50,163 nucleotides of DNA from Ruegeria atlantica (GCA_013032095.1 WQBJ01000026.1:1-50163), one strand, 5' to 3'; positions 10,887-19,964 are shown, counted from the stretch's first letter. Numbers and translations are program-made. Notes: a model not told the origin generated them from the sequence alone.

Positions 10887-11561
10887 TCAGTCAACCTGTT
10901 CCCAGCTGTAAGCCCAGTGTTTCAGACCCTCTTGTCCAGCAGAGGACAGGCCATAAACACCCTTTTCGATCTTGTCGAACCAACCATAGTGATTGTCTCG
11001 CATCAGGCGGGTAGCTTCCAAGACGCCGGTGGCTTTGGCCACGTCCGCTCCTTTGGTCGCGCCCCATTCGGCCAGATGCGCCGCGCATTTCAGTGCGTCC
11101 TGACGGTAGGCCGTGACAATGCCGTGTCGTGTGGCGCCACCCGCATTCGGATCACCTTCCAGCCTTTCGAATTCACGCAGCAATCGCCCAGCCTTCGCTT
11201 TGTTCTTGCGCGGTGCGTAGGGGCCGGGATCGCACTGAACCTCAACTGCGCTATCTCCGCGCACCGTGATCAGCCCAAGACCCAAACGCCGACATAATGC
11301 CAGATTGTCCTTTAGCGCCCGTCGGGCCGTACGGCCTTTTGGCTTGCAGACGGCGATGTAAACCAGATCGGTTACTTTCAGACGTGTTATCGCCTGATGG
11401 AAAAGAGCCAGAGAGAACCGCAGTTTCAGTTCGACGATCACCGGCTCCTCCCCCTTTCTAACGGCGACGATGTCGGCCGCGCCAACCTCGCCTTTGACGG
11501 TATAGCCCTGACGCTCCAACAACGCTTTGACGGGGGGATAAAGGTCCTGCTCACGCTCCAT
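10887..11561 (-). CDS. DUF2161 family protein, putative PD-(D/E)XK-type nuclease fold
   Basis: The 224-residue protein matches DUF2161 (PF09929), described as a putative PD-(D/E)XK-type phosphodiesterase. The N-terminal domain shows the expected pattern: EREQDLYPPVKALLERQGY, then AADIVAV with the Asp, then PVIVELKL with the E-x-K pair (about residues 29-43). The C-terminal part (from about 165) looks like a winged-helix domain, with GVLEATRLMRDNHYGWFDKI. Actual nuclease activity is not demonstrated by sequence. It lies directly upstream of groES on the same strand, separated by the groESL promoter, and is probably its own unit. Confidence 0.78.
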   Translation of the reverse strand: MEREQDLYPPVKALLERQGYTVKGEVGAADIVAVRKGEEPVIVELKLRFSLALFHQAITRLKVTDLVYIAVCKPKGRTARRALKDNLALCRRLGLGLITVRGDSAVEVQCDPGPYAPRKNKAKAGRLLREFERLEGDPNAGGATRHGIVTAYRQDALKCAAHLAEWGATKGADVAKATGVLEATRLMRDNHYGWFDKIEKGVYGLSSAGQEGLKHWAYSWEQVD

Positions 11562-11696
11562 GGCCGCATGCTAGGCTATTTGCTGTGGAATGCCAGACAC
11601 AGATAAGCCGAACGACACCGCAAGTTGCTTGAACCAGCGTCTTGGCCACGGCAAAGTCACGGAAGACATCATTACCGAGTACACTGGATGGCCCCG

Positions 11697-12677
11697 ATGC
11701 GTTTGTTGTTCCTTTTCGTTTCCCTGTTCCTGCCGATCAGCGCGCACGCGGCTTGTGAAGGACGTGATTTAAGAGCGGACTTGGCTCCTGAGCTGCAGGC
11801 CGAAATCGAACAGGCACTGGCCGAGACCCCATTTCCCGAAGGCAACCATTGGGTTGCATCCAAGGGCGACACGGTATTGCACGTGATTGGAACTCTCCAC
11901 AGCAACGACCCGCGCATGGATGCTGTGGTCGAGCGCCTGACTCCGGTGCTCGGCCAAGCCGACGCGTTTTACTTTGAAATCACCGAAGACAAGTTGAGCG
12001 ACTTTGAAAAGAGTTTGGCCGGTGATCTCAGCCCCGTTCTGATCACGTCAGGGCCAACCCTGATCGACATGATGCCAGACGATGACTGGGCCGCGCTATC
12101 AGCCGGACTGGCCGAGCGCGGCATCCCCAGTTGGATGGCCGCCAAAATGCGCCCGTGGTTTCTGAGCATGATGCTGGGCATCCCGCCATGTATGATGCAA
12201 GATCCAAACGCCAATCATGGTATGGACGCACGACTGACCGATCTGGCCGAAGAACACGACATTCCACAATTCTCGCTTGAAGAAATTGACGACCTGATGG
12301 CTATCTTCGACAGCCACCCCATAGAGAAACAGGTTCAATCCCTCGTGCGGATGGCTGATGCCCTTGAGGGTAGTGAAGACCAGTTGGCGACGATGGCCAA
12401 TGCTTATATCGAAGAGCAGCACGGCGAGATCATTCAACTAGCGCGTCTACAGGGACGCAACGCCTCCGGCCTGTCGCAAGAGACTTTTGATGAGGAGTGG
12501 GACGGGTTCGAACAGCAGCTTCTTATTGGGCGGAACAACAACTGGATGGAACACATTCTGGGTATTCAGGATCAGACAGCGGTGATCGCGGTCGGGGCCG
12601 GGCACCTGGGTGGTGAACACGGGCTTCTGAATCAGTTGCAGCAAGCAGGATACACTTTGACCCGCGCCCCGTTCTGA
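11697..12677 (+). CDS. TraB/GumN family protein, exported
   Basis: The 326-residue product begins with a signal peptide (MRLLFLFVSLFLPISAHA) and has the family's first conserved block VLHVIGTLHSNDPRM with the GTLH motif. The C-terminal block AVIAVGAGHLGGEHGLLNQL matches the second conserved GAGH/HL motif of TraB/GumN. Related TIKI proteins are metal-dependent proteases, but for bacterial members the role is uncertain. The start was chosen at the ATG opening the signal peptide; another ATG lies three codons upstream. Expected location is the periplasm or outer side of the inner membrane. Confidence 0.83.
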   Translation: MRLLFLFVSLFLPISAHAACEGRDLRADLAPELQAEIEQALAETPFPEGNHWVASKGDTVLHVIGTLHSNDPRMDAVVERLTPVLGQADAFYFEITEDKLSDFEKSLAGDLSPVLITSGPTLIDMMPDDDWAALSAGLAERGIPSWMAAKMRPWFLSMMLGIPPCMMQDPNANHGMDARLTDLAEEHDIPQFSLEEIDDLMAIFDSHPIEKQVQSLVRMADALEGSEDQLATMANAYIEEQHGEIIQLARLQGRNASGLSQETFDEEWDGFEQQLLIGRNNNWMEHILGIQDQTAVIAVGAGHLGGEHGLLNQLQQAGYTLTRAPF

Positions 12678-12720
12678 CCAAGCACATATAATATCAGACC
12701 AACCGTCGCAGCTTGATCAC

Positions 12721-12759
12721 TGCCGGGTGACAACCCCGGCAGAGCGCCCTATAAGGCGC
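12721..12759 (+). other. Two tandem hairpins in the ppaC leader
   Basis: TGCCGGG/CCCGGCA (12721-12741) and GCGCC/GGCGC (12744-12759) form two perfect small hairpins side by side. They lie between the TraB/GumN gene and ppaC. No T-tract follows, so a plain terminator is less likely than a leader structure or a terminator of the non-canonical kind. Confidence 0.45.
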
Positions 12760-12787
12760 GCAAATTTATCATCCTCAGGACGCTGAC

Positions 12788-13708
12788 ATGACAACCCTCG
12801 TATTTGGTCACAAATCCCCCGACACCGACTCCACCGGCTCGCCCATCCTATGGTCGTGGTACCTGAACGAAGTCAAAGGCGAGCAGGCCGAGCCTGTTCT
12901 GCTGGGCGAACCCAACACCGAAGCCGCGTTCATGCTGCAGCGCTGGGACCTGCCCAAGCCGCGCATCATCGACGACGTCGAAGCCGATGCGCCGGTTGTC
13001 ATCGTTGACACCAACAACCCGGCCGAGTTGCCCGCCAGCGTCAACAGCGCCGACATCCGCGCCATCATCGACCACCACAAACTGGTCGGCGGTCTGGAAA
13101 CAAAAGGTCCAATCGACATTACCGTGCGCCCGCTGGCCTGCACCGCGACCATCATGGTCGACCTAATGGGCGAAGACGCGGCCAAGATGCCCGACGCCAT
13201 CAAAGGCGCCGCGCTGACCTGCATTCTGTCGGACACGCTGGAATTCCGCTCGCCCACCACCACCGCTCATGACCGCGAAGTGGCCGAGAAACTGGCCGCC
13301 GATCTGGGTCTCGACGTCTCGGCCTACGCCGCCGACATGTTCGCGGCGAAATCGGATGTCTCGTCCTTCTCGGATGCCGAACTGATCCGCATGGACAGCA
13401 AAGAATACGAAGTCGACGGCACCAAGTTCCGCGTCTCGGTTCTGGAAACCACCGCACCGGGCGTCGTACTGGACCGCAAGGCCAGCTTGGCCGACTCGAT
13501 GGTGGACGTCGCCAAGGAAGACAGCGTTGATCAGGTGCTGTTGTTCGTAGTCGACATTCTGAACGAAGAGGCCACCCTGCTGGTCCCCAACGATCTGGTC
13601 AAAGGCGTGGCCGAGAAAAGCTTTGGCGCTTCGGTCGACGGCGATGCTGTGGTCCTGCCCGGTATCATGAGCCGGAAAAAGCAGATCATTCCGAACCTCA
13701 AAGTCTGA
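12788..13708 (+). CDS. ppaC: Manganese-dependent inorganic pyrophosphatase (family II)
   Basis: Hydrolyses pyrophosphate to phosphate, driving biosynthetic reactions. The 306-residue protein is a DHH-family phosphoesterase with all signatures: GHKSPDTDS (residues 7-15), VDTNNPAE, the DHHK motif near residue 97, and the C-terminal DHHA2-like end with the SRKKQIIP motif that binds substrate in family II enzymes. It has neither CBS nor DRTGG insertions. Family II enzymes are best known from Firmicutes but occur in some marine alphaproteobacteria. Third-position GC is high, like the neighbours, so no sign of recent transfer. Confidence 0.95.
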   Translation: MTTLVFGHKSPDTDSTGSPILWSWYLNEVKGEQAEPVLLGEPNTEAAFMLQRWDLPKPRIIDDVEADAPVVIVDTNNPAELPASVNSADIRAIIDHHKLVGGLETKGPIDITVRPLACTATIMVDLMGEDAAKMPDAIKGAALTCILSDTLEFRSPTTTAHDREVAEKLAADLGLDVSAYAADMFAAKSDVSSFSDAELIRMDSKEYEVDGTKFRVSVLETTAPGVVLDRKASLADSMVDVAKEDSVDQVLLFVVDILNEEATLLVPNDLVKGVAEKSFGASVDGDAVVLPGIMSRKKQIIPNLKV

Positions 13709-13727
13709 TCTTCGGAACACATCAAAG

Positions 13728-13756
13728 AAAAGGCGTCCCGAGGGGGCGCCTTTTTT
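13728..13756 (+). terminator. Intrinsic terminator after ppaC
   Basis: AAAAGGCG pairs with CGCCTTTT, extended by inner C-G pairs, and ends in six T; it starts 19 bases after the ppaC stop. Confidence 0.9.
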
Positions 13757-13835
13757 CATTGCGGTACGGGATTTGCGCAAACCGCTTCCGTTGCTACTCT
13801 GGTTGACACAAGGGGTACCGGATCAGATCCAACTT

Positions 13836-14912
13836 ATGAGTACGCGTAAGTTAAGTATAACACGCAGCATCCTGCGGTTCGAAGGCAACGACATAGCGGC
13901 CTATTGGAGACGCTTTGCTATGCTGCTGACACTGTCCGTCGTTATTGCCACGATGGGTATGCTGCGTAATTCCGGGGCAGTGGTCATCGCCGCGATGCTG
14001 GTGGCCCCGCTGATGACCCCCATTTTAGGCGTGGCCGCAGCCATGGTCATGGGTTGGTTGGGGCGGGCGTTTTACCTCGCCCTGATTGTTTGTGGGTCGG
14101 CGGTTCTGTGCGTTCTGCTCGCTTGGTGTCTTGTATATGTCGCTGACGTTCCGCGCGGCATCCTGATCCCCGATCAGGTTCTGGCCAGAACCGATCCCGG
14201 CACCGAGGACCTGATCGTCGCACTGGCCGCAGGCGTAGCGGGCGCATACGTACAGATCAATCGGTCCGAAGCCAGCCTGCTGCCCGGTGCGGCCATCGGC
14301 GTTTCGCTGGTGCCTCCGCTGTCGGCTTCGGGAGTTCTGCTCTATTTCGGTGAACCGGCCGAAGCCTATGAAGCAGGATTGCTATTCGCCACAAACTTGG
14401 GCGCGATCATCTTGTCCGCTTGTGCAGTCTATATCATCTATGCGGCCCGCTCGGTGGCGTTCAGCAAGGGACGTCGCAAATTGAATTTCACTGCCAGTGT
14501 GGTGGTGACGTTGGCCTTTCTGGCCTTCGTCGTGCTTCAACTGGGCAAATCCACCTATAACCGCTACCTCGAAACCCGAACCGAGGCGCAGCTTGCGCAA
14601 ACTATCCGCGACTGGGCCGATCCGGTCTCGGTCGAAATCATCCGTGTCGATGTGAACGCAAAAAGCAAACACGCCGATATCTGGCTGATCGTCGACCTTC
14701 CGATAGAAGCGGCATACAAAGTCTCTTCGATCGTGGGGCTTTTGCCGGAAAGCCTGCGCGAGACACCTCTGGTTGATGTCCTGCGGGAGGAACTGGGCCC
14801 CGGCTATCTGGTCGTCGTTCGCTTCCAGAACCGGATAGGCGCACAGATTATTCTGGGCACCGATACCGTCCAGCAGGCACCAGACGTGGAAAAGATCACC
14901 GAAGAGAACTGA
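13836..14912 (+). CDS. DUF389 integral membrane protein (TIGR00341-like)
   Basis: The 358-residue protein has an N-terminal membrane domain with the DUF389 (PF04087) signature: RNSGAVVIAAMLVAPLMTPI in the second membrane helix and later LLPGAAIGVSLVPPLSASG. About six membrane helices end near residue 235, followed by a soluble C-terminal domain. Function is unknown; the family is sometimes compared to permeases. An in-frame TTG 21 codons upstream is possible, but it sits close to the ppaC terminator; the ATG gives an N-terminus (STRKLSITRSIL) typical of a cytosolic lead into the first helix. No strong ribosome binding site at either. Confidence 0.8.
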   Translation: MSTRKLSITRSILRFEGNDIAAYWRRFAMLLTLSVVIATMGMLRNSGAVVIAAMLVAPLMTPILGVAAAMVMGWLGRAFYLALIVCGSAVLCVLLAWCLVYVADVPRGILIPDQVLARTDPGTEDLIVALAAGVAGAYVQINRSEASLLPGAAIGVSLVPPLSASGVLLYFGEPAEAYEAGLLFATNLGAIILSACAVYIIYAARSVAFSKGRRKLNFTASVVVTLAFLAFVVLQLGKSTYNRYLETRTEAQLAQTIRDWADPVSVEIIRVDVNAKSKHADIWLIVDLPIEAAYKVSSIVGLLPESLRETPLVDVLREELGPGYLVVVRFQNRIGAQIILGTDTVQQAPDVEKITEEN

Positions 14913-15015
14913 CAGGCGTCGTATTTCAGCAGCTATCAACATTGCGGGATGGTCAAAACGCTCCAGCTTTGCGATAGCTGAGGCAACTTCACGATTAACT
15001 CCCCCGAGGCCTTCA

Positions 15016-15891
15016 ATGACCCAGATCATCCATGCCCTCTCCGAAGTCTCCGACCGCTACAAGGCGCTGTTTGTCGACCTTTGGGGCTGTGTTCATAACG
15101 GTATCACCGCCTTCCCCGAGGCCGTCGCTGCCCTGCAAGACTACCGCGCGAAGGGCGGGGTTGTGGTGCTGGTCACGAACTCTCCGAAACCACGCGCAGG
15201 CGTTGCTGAACAGTTGTTGCAATTCAATGTTCCTGCAGATGCTTATGACACCATCGCCACCAGCGGCGATTCCGCACGATCTGCGATGTTCCGGGGTGAA
15301 GTTGGGCATAAGGTCTATTTCATGGGCGAATGGAAGCGGGATGCGGGGTTCTTTGAGCCGCTGAAACTGCTGCATCACCCAATCCACATTGAGCGCGTAC
15401 CTCTGGATGAGGCCGAAGGAATCGTCTGCTGCGGTCCGTTTGATCCGATGGCAGACCCGGCGGTGAACCGACCGGATTTCCTCTATGCAAAGCAAAAGGG
15501 CATGAAACTGCTCTGTGCCAACCCCGATATCGTCGTCGACCGAGGCGAAGTTCGGGAATGGTGCGCGGGGGCATTGGCGAAGCTCTACAAAGAGATGGGT
15601 GGCGAGAGCCTGTACTTCGGCAAGCCGCACCCGCCGATCTATGATCTGGCCCGCCGCCGACTTCAGGAACTGGGTCACGATGTGCCCGACGGCGACATTC
15701 TGGTGATCGGCGACGGCCCACATACCGACATTTTGGGGGGCATGGGAGAAGGGATTGATTCTCTGTTTATCTCGGGCGGATTGGCCGCTGCAGAAACAAA
15801 AACTGAGCACCATCCGCACCATGAATCGCTAACCGATTACATCGCAAGGGAAAATATAAATCCCACCTTTACGATTGGTCGCCTGAGATAA
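15016..15891 (+). CDS. HAD superfamily hydrolase, subfamily IIA, TIGR01459 type
   Basis: The 291-residue protein follows the NagD-like class IIA HAD layout. Motif I is FVDLWGCVHNG, where the nucleophile Asp is present but the second Asp of the DxD pair is Trp, a trait shared by this subfamily. Motif II is LVTNSPKPR, motif III includes YFGKPHPPIYD with the Lys, and motif IV is VIGDGPHTDILGG with the acidic metal ligands. The cap-type middle region and length agree with TIGR01459. Substrate unknown; related proteins are sugar or nucleotide phosphatases. A small hairpin follows the stop codon directly. Confidence 0.85.
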   Translation: MTQIIHALSEVSDRYKALFVDLWGCVHNGITAFPEAVAALQDYRAKGGVVVLVTNSPKPRAGVAEQLLQFNVPADAYDTIATSGDSARSAMFRGEVGHKVYFMGEWKRDAGFFEPLKLLHHPIHIERVPLDEAEGIVCCGPFDPMADPAVNRPDFLYAKQKGMKLLCANPDIVVDRGEVREWCAGALAKLYKEMGGESLYFGKPHPPIYDLARRRLQELGHDVPDGDILVIGDGPHTDILGGMGEGIDSLFISGGLAAAETKTEHHPHHESLTDYIARENINPTFTIGRLR

Positions 15892-15914
15892 GCAGAAAAG
15901 GCTTGATTTTCTGC
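15892..15914 (+). terminator. Hairpin directly after the HAD gene
   Basis: GCAGAAAA / TTTTCTGC form a perfect 8-bp stem with a seven-base loop, starting right behind the stop codon. The T residues are in the stem itself, so termination strength is uncertain. Confidence 0.4.
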
Positions 15915-15991
15915 GCCTGCGAAGTAATAAAGTTGCCGAACAGGGGCGACATTGATCTTTTTGTTGCTCAATGGATGCAAGTGAGGGCGAC

Positions 15992-16435
15992 ATGTTGGAC
16001 AATCTTCCGCGCGGCACGATCTGTATTGAAGACATCGAAATGGGCATGACCCGTCACCTGCGCAAAGTGGTGACCGATGAAGATATCGAGATGTTTGCGC
16101 AGGTTTCGACTGATCGGAATCCGGTACATCTGGACGATGACTATGCCCGCGATACGATTTTCGAAGGACGGATCGCGCACGGCATGCTGACGGCGGGTCT
16201 GATCTCGGCCGTGATTGGTGAGCAACTGCCCGGTCACGGCACTGTGTATATGGGTCAGTCGCTGAAATTCCTGGCCCCCGTGCGCCCCGGCGACATGGTG
16301 TATGCCGAGGTCAAGGTAATCGACATCGACTTTTCCAAGCGTCGGGTAAAACTGGATTGCCACTGCGCCGTGGATGGCAAAAAGGTGTTGATTGGCGAAG
16401 CGATGGTTCTGGCCCCATCCCGCAAATTCGACTGA
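15992..16435 (+). CDS. MaoC-like (R)-specific enoyl-CoA hydratase family protein
   Basis: Hot-dog-fold MaoC dehydratase domain proteins hydrate 2-enoyl-CoA to (R)-3-hydroxyacyl-CoA, often feeding polyhydroxyalkanoate or beta-oxidation. The 147-residue product has the hydratase-2 motif: STDRNPVHLDDDYAR with catalytic Asp and His, then GRIAHGMLTAGLIS, and the strand FLAPVRPGDMV. The ATG at this position is preceded by GAGG with good spacing and gives the usual N-terminus (MLDNLPRGTICIEDI); an ATG seven codons upstream has no ribosome binding site. Specific substrate is not determined. Confidence 0.87.
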   Translation: MLDNLPRGTICIEDIEMGMTRHLRKVVTDEDIEMFAQVSTDRNPVHLDDDYARDTIFEGRIAHGMLTAGLISAVIGEQLPGHGTVYMGQSLKFLAPVRPGDMVYAEVKVIDIDFSKRRVKLDCHCAVDGKKVLIGEAMVLAPSRKFD

Positions 16436-16452
16436 CTTAAGCTTAACTAGAA

Positions 16453-16474
16453 AAGGGCGTCCCGTTGACGCCCT
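16453..16474 (+). terminator. Possible terminator hairpin after the MaoC gene
   Basis: AGGGCGTC and GACGCCCT form a perfect 8-bp stem with a six-base loop, 18 bases after the stop. There is no T-run behind it, so it may act only in part or protect the 3' end. Confidence 0.5.
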
Positions 16475-16914
16475 AACCTCTAGTGACAGTGAAAAGCCTC
16501 TTTTCCTGCGTGGTAACAATTGCGCAGGGGAGAAACCCGACGACAACCACCACCGCGCGGCCTCTGAATTGAATTAGAGACCAAGTTGTGGAATGGCGAA
16601 ACTTGGCTACGTTGTCAGCGAGCAAACTAAACACGAGAGAAGCATCAACTTTTTATCTGCGTAGTATCTACCTTAAACCAAGGCTTGTTGGTGAAGTTTA
16701 GCATTCTCCTGTTGAAGACTGACATTGTGTTCTGCAATCCCGAGGGTAACTAGCACAACCACTGAATGGACGCACAATGCACGCCCCTCCGCACGCGGCC
16801 AAACTAGCAGATGCGACGTATCGGGACTGGGTCAAACAATTTGCGACCGGCCATTGATGACCTAACCACAATCAGATGCTTGAACCCGCCCCGTAGTCCC
16901 GCTAGGCAAGCGCT
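16475..16914. other. Intergenic region without a gene
   Basis: About 440 bases between the MaoC gene and ribF hold no ORF with family features or a start with a ribosome binding site, and no tRNA-like fold. The sequence is more AT-rich than the flanking genes. It must contain the ribF promoter, but no convincing -35/-10 pair was picked out. Confidence 0.4.
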
Positions 16915-17847
16915 ATGCGCATCATCCGGGATTTTCAATTCACCGAGCCTGAAGACCGCGGCGCCAGCGTGGCGATCGGGAACTTCGACGGCGTCCACGT
17001 TGGCCACCAGTCGGTGATCGAACTCGCGCGCAATGCCGCCCCCGACGCACCATTGGGCGTGCTGACATTCGAGCCGCACCCACGCGAATATTTCGCGCCC
17101 GACGCCCCACCCTTTCGCCTTATGCGCGGCAACGCGCGCGCGCACCGGCTGGAAAAGCTGGGCGTGTGCAAACTCTATGAGCTGCCCTTCAACGCGGCTT
17201 TGGCGGGACTAACGCCAGAGGAATTCGCCCGTAACGTGATCTGCGACGGATTGGGACTGTCGCATGTGGTGGTGGGGGCTGATTTCTGTTTCGGAAAGGG
17301 CCGCAGCGGAACAGCGGATGATATGGTCCGGTTTGGGCAGGAGATGGGCTTTGGCGTCACCATCGCCCCGCTTATGGAGCGGTCCGAGAATGTGGTCTCA
17401 TCAACGGCGATCCGCACGGCTTTGACCGAAGGCCGCCCCAGCGATGCAGCTGCGATGCTAGGACACTGGCACCGGATCGAAGGTGAGGTGGTCGGTGGCG
17501 AACAGCGCGGTCGAGAGCTGGGTTTTCCCACGGCGAACATGTCTATCGAAGGGCTGCACCCGCCAAAATTTGGCGTATACGCGGTGCTGGTCGATGTTTT
17601 GGACGGCCCGCATCTGGGCAGCTATCACGGCGCGGCCTCGGTTGGGACGCGGCCGATGTTCAACGGCGAGGTGCCCAATATCGAAACCTTCCTGTTCGAT
17701 TTTTCGGGCGATCTTTACGGCGCGACCCTGTCGGTTGGATTGGTCGAGTATCTGCGCCCCGAAATGACCTTTGATGGGCTGGACGGTCTGGTTGCCCAGA
17801 TGGACACCGATTGCGACAAGGCCCGCGCCCTGCTGGCAGCGCTATGA
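16915..17847 (+). CDS. ribF: Bifunctional riboflavin kinase / FAD synthetase
   Basis: Makes FMN from riboflavin and then FAD from FMN. The 310-residue protein has the N-terminal FAD synthetase nucleotidyltransferase domain with IGNFDGVHVGHQ (residues 22-33) and FCFGKGRSG, then SSTAIRTAL, and the C-terminal riboflavin kinase domain with RELGFPTANM and the GVYAVLV strand. Length is typical (about 310). It overlaps the next gene by four bases (ATGA), starting a three-gene operon with ycgN-type and threonine aldolase genes. Confidence 0.96.
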   Translation: MRIIRDFQFTEPEDRGASVAIGNFDGVHVGHQSVIELARNAAPDAPLGVLTFEPHPREYFAPDAPPFRLMRGNARAHRLEKLGVCKLYELPFNAALAGLTPEEFARNVICDGLGLSHVVVGADFCFGKGRSGTADDMVRFGQEMGFGVTIAPLMERSENVVSSTAIRTALTEGRPSDAAAMLGHWHRIEGEVVGGEQRGRELGFPTANMSIEGLHPPKFGVYAVLVDVLDGPHLGSYHGAASVGTRPMFNGEVPNIETFLFDFSGDLYGATLSVGLVEYLRPEMTFDGLDGLVAQMDTDCDKARALLAAL

Positions 17848-18317
17848 CCACCGACCCCATAGATCGAGATGGCCTTAGTCCCCGGTTCTGGGAACGCAAA
17901 CCGCTGACCAAGATGAACCAGCGCGAATGGGAGGCTCTGTGCGACGGTTGCGGCAAGTGCTGCCTGAACAAGCTGGAGGATGAGGACACCGGCGAAGTCG
18001 CCCTCACCTGCGTCGCCTGCCGCTTGCTGGATGATGAGAGCTGCCGCTGCACGCAATACGATATCCGCCATCAGTTCGTGCCGGAATGTATCGTGATGAA
18101 GCCCGAAAACATCGACGACCACGCCTACTGGCTGCCGCAGACCTGCGCCTATCGGCTGCTGTGGGAAGGGAAACCTCTTTACGACTGGCACCCTTTGATA
18201 TCTGGTACACCAGATAGCGTGCACGCCGCTGGAATCTCGGTTCAGAGGCGCACGGTGTCCGAATTCGAAACACCCGTCGAAGAATGGGAAGACTACATTA
18301 TTGAGGAGCCCAACTGA
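17844..18317 (+). CDS. YcgN/UPF0260 family cysteine-cluster protein
   Basis: The 157-residue protein has the cysteine cluster CDGCGKCC (residues 34-41) followed by C..C spacing in LTCVACRLLDDESCRCTQY, the hallmark of the CxxCxxCC (PF03692) family, likely binding Zn or Fe-S. The rest (QTCAYRLLWEGKPLYDWHPL) matches UPF0260 proteins. Function is unknown. Starts inside the ribF stop (ATGA), and its own stop overlaps the following ATG by one base, so the three genes are translationally linked. The upstream in-frame extension of 11 codons overlaps ribF and is rejected. Confidence 0.9.
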   Translation: MTTDPIDRDGLSPRFWERKPLTKMNQREWEALCDGCGKCCLNKLEDEDTGEVALTCVACRLLDDESCRCTQYDIRHQFVPECIVMKPENIDDHAYWLPQTCAYRLLWEGKPLYDWHPLISGTPDSVHAAGISVQRRTVSEFETPVEEWEDYIIEEPN

Positions 18318-19351
18318 TGTATTTCGCTTCCGACAATTCCGGCCCGGTCCACCCTCAGGTCATGGCCGCATTGAACGAAGCCAATCAGGGGTATCAGATG
18401 GCCTACGGGGCCGACACTCTGATGAACGAAGTGCGGGATCGCATTCGTGGAATTTTCGAGGCTCCGGGCGCGGCAGTGTATCTGGTGGCCACCGGGACGG
18501 CGGCCAACGTGCTGGCGCTCTCAACACTGGCAAACCCGTGGGAGACGATCTTTTGCTCTCCCGTCGCGCATATCCACGAGGATGAATGCAATGCCCCGGA
18601 ATTCTACAGCGGCGCCAAACTGACGCTTGTGCCCGGTGGCGACAAGATGGCGCCCGAAGCCCTGCGCCAGTCTATTCTAGCCGAGGAAACGCGCGGCGTT
18701 CATGGTCCACAGAGGGGGCCGGTGTCGATCACGCAGGTGACTGAACGCGGTTCGGTCTATTCGCTGGGTGAGTTGCAGGCGTTGTGTGACGTAGCCAAGG
18801 AATACTGCCTCCCCATTCATCTGGATGGAGCACGGTTCACCAATGCACTGGTGGCGCTGAATTGTTCCCCGGCCGAAATGACATGGAAATCCGGCGTTGA
18901 TGCGGTAAGTTTTGGCGGTACCAAGAACGGGCTGATGGGGGTCGAGGCGGTTGTCTTCTTCGACGAAGAGAAGGCCTGGGAATTCGAGTTACGGCGCAAG
19001 CGCGGCGCGCATCTGTTTTCCAAGCACCGCTATTTGTCGGCGCAAATGGCGGCCTATTTGCAGGACGACCTCTGGCTGCAAATGGCACGTCAGGCCAATG
19101 CCAATTGCGCGCGTCTGGCCGACGGCTTACGCGCCAAGGGCGCGACATTCCTGCACGAGCCACAGGCCAATATGATCTTTGCCCAGTTCTCGCGCGCCCG
19201 GCACAAGCAATTGCACGAGGCCGGGGCGGTCTACCATCTGTGGGGGGCCGAGCTGAACGGGGCAGATGATGAAGAGATCCTCGCCTGCCGCCTCGTCTGT
19301 GACTGGTCAATCAGCGCGGACGATATCGACCAGTTCCTCGGTCTAATATAG
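18317..19351 (+). CDS. ltaE: Low-specificity L-threonine aldolase
   Basis: A PLP enzyme that splits threonine or allo-threonine to glycine and acetaldehyde. The 344-residue sequence has the start FASDNSGPVHPQVMAAL, the cofactor-ring contact HIHEDECN region, LDGARFTNALVAL, and the PLP-binding lysine in FGGTKNGLMG. Length agrees with the family (about 340-350). Its ATG overlaps the stop of the upstream YcgN-type gene. The linkage to ribF is operonic; no functional connection is known. Confidence 0.9.
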   Translation: MYFASDNSGPVHPQVMAALNEANQGYQMAYGADTLMNEVRDRIRGIFEAPGAAVYLVATGTAANVLALSTLANPWETIFCSPVAHIHEDECNAPEFYSGAKLTLVPGGDKMAPEALRQSILAEETRGVHGPQRGPVSITQVTERGSVYSLGELQALCDVAKEYCLPIHLDGARFTNALVALNCSPAEMTWKSGVDAVSFGGTKNGLMGVEAVVFFDEEKAWEFELRRKRGAHLFSKHRYLSAQMAAYLQDDLWLQMARQANANCARLADGLRAKGATFLHEPQANMIFAQFSRARHKQLHEAGAVYHLWGAELNGADDEEILACRLVCDWSISADDIDQFLGLI

Positions 19352-19361
19352 GAATCACCTG

Positions 19362-19964
19362 TCAGCCCTTCATCTCGGTCAGGTGCCGGTCCAAATCATC
19401 CAGACGGTCTTGCCCCCAGAACCGTTGATCGTCTTCGGTGATGTAGAACGGCGCACCAAAGACGCCCCGATCGACGGCCTCTTCCAGATTTGCGGCGTAG
19501 GTCTCGGCACCGACCAGCAGACCGCTATCGGCAAGTTTTGGATCAAACCCGGCCTGTGACAGGCAATCGCGGATCACATCGTCCTGAGCGATGTCCTTTT
19601 CCTCGGCCCAGCAGGCGCGTAGCAGGGACTGGACGAGTTTACCCACGTCACCAGAGCCGTCTTTCGCTGCGGCGATCACCGCGTAAGAGGACGGGGCCAT
19701 ATTCGTCGGCCAATGCGCCGGTTGCAGATTAAACGCCATGCCCAGATTCTTTGACTGACGCAGCAGTTCCTGTGCACGGTATTCATTGCGTGACTTATGG
19801 CGATCCTTGGGGGGTGTTCCCCCCGTGCGCCCAAACAACGACATGATGTCCAACGGCTTATAGTTGATCGTTGCACCATGCTTGACCGCGACCTCTTCCA
19901 ACCGCCCACCTGCCAGATATGTGAATGGCGAAATTGTCGCAAAATAGTAGTCTATCTGAGCCAT
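19362..19964 (-). CDS. 2-hydroxychromene-2-carboxylate isomerase family (DsbA-fold)
   Basis: The 200-residue protein has a DsbA/GST-kappa fold in which the CxxC is replaced: FATISPFTYLAGGRL carries the active-site Ser region of HCCA isomerases, and the cis-Pro segment appears as GVFGAPFYI. Such enzymes are GSH-dependent isomerases of aromatic degradation, but most relatives have no known substrate. The start at this ATG is chosen because GGGGAGAAA lies nine bases before it; the frame is open 22 codons upstream without family similarity. It faces the threonine aldolase gene convergently, 10 bases apart. Confidence 0.86.
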   Translation of the reverse strand: MAQIDYYFATISPFTYLAGGRLEEVAVKHGATINYKPLDIMSLFGRTGGTPPKDRHKSRNEYRAQELLRQSKNLGMAFNLQPAHWPTNMAPSSYAVIAAAKDGSGDVGKLVQSLLRACWAEEKDIAQDDVIRDCLSQAGFDPKLADSGLLVGAETYAANLEEAVDRGVFGAPFYITEDDQRFWGQDRLDDLDRHLTEMKG

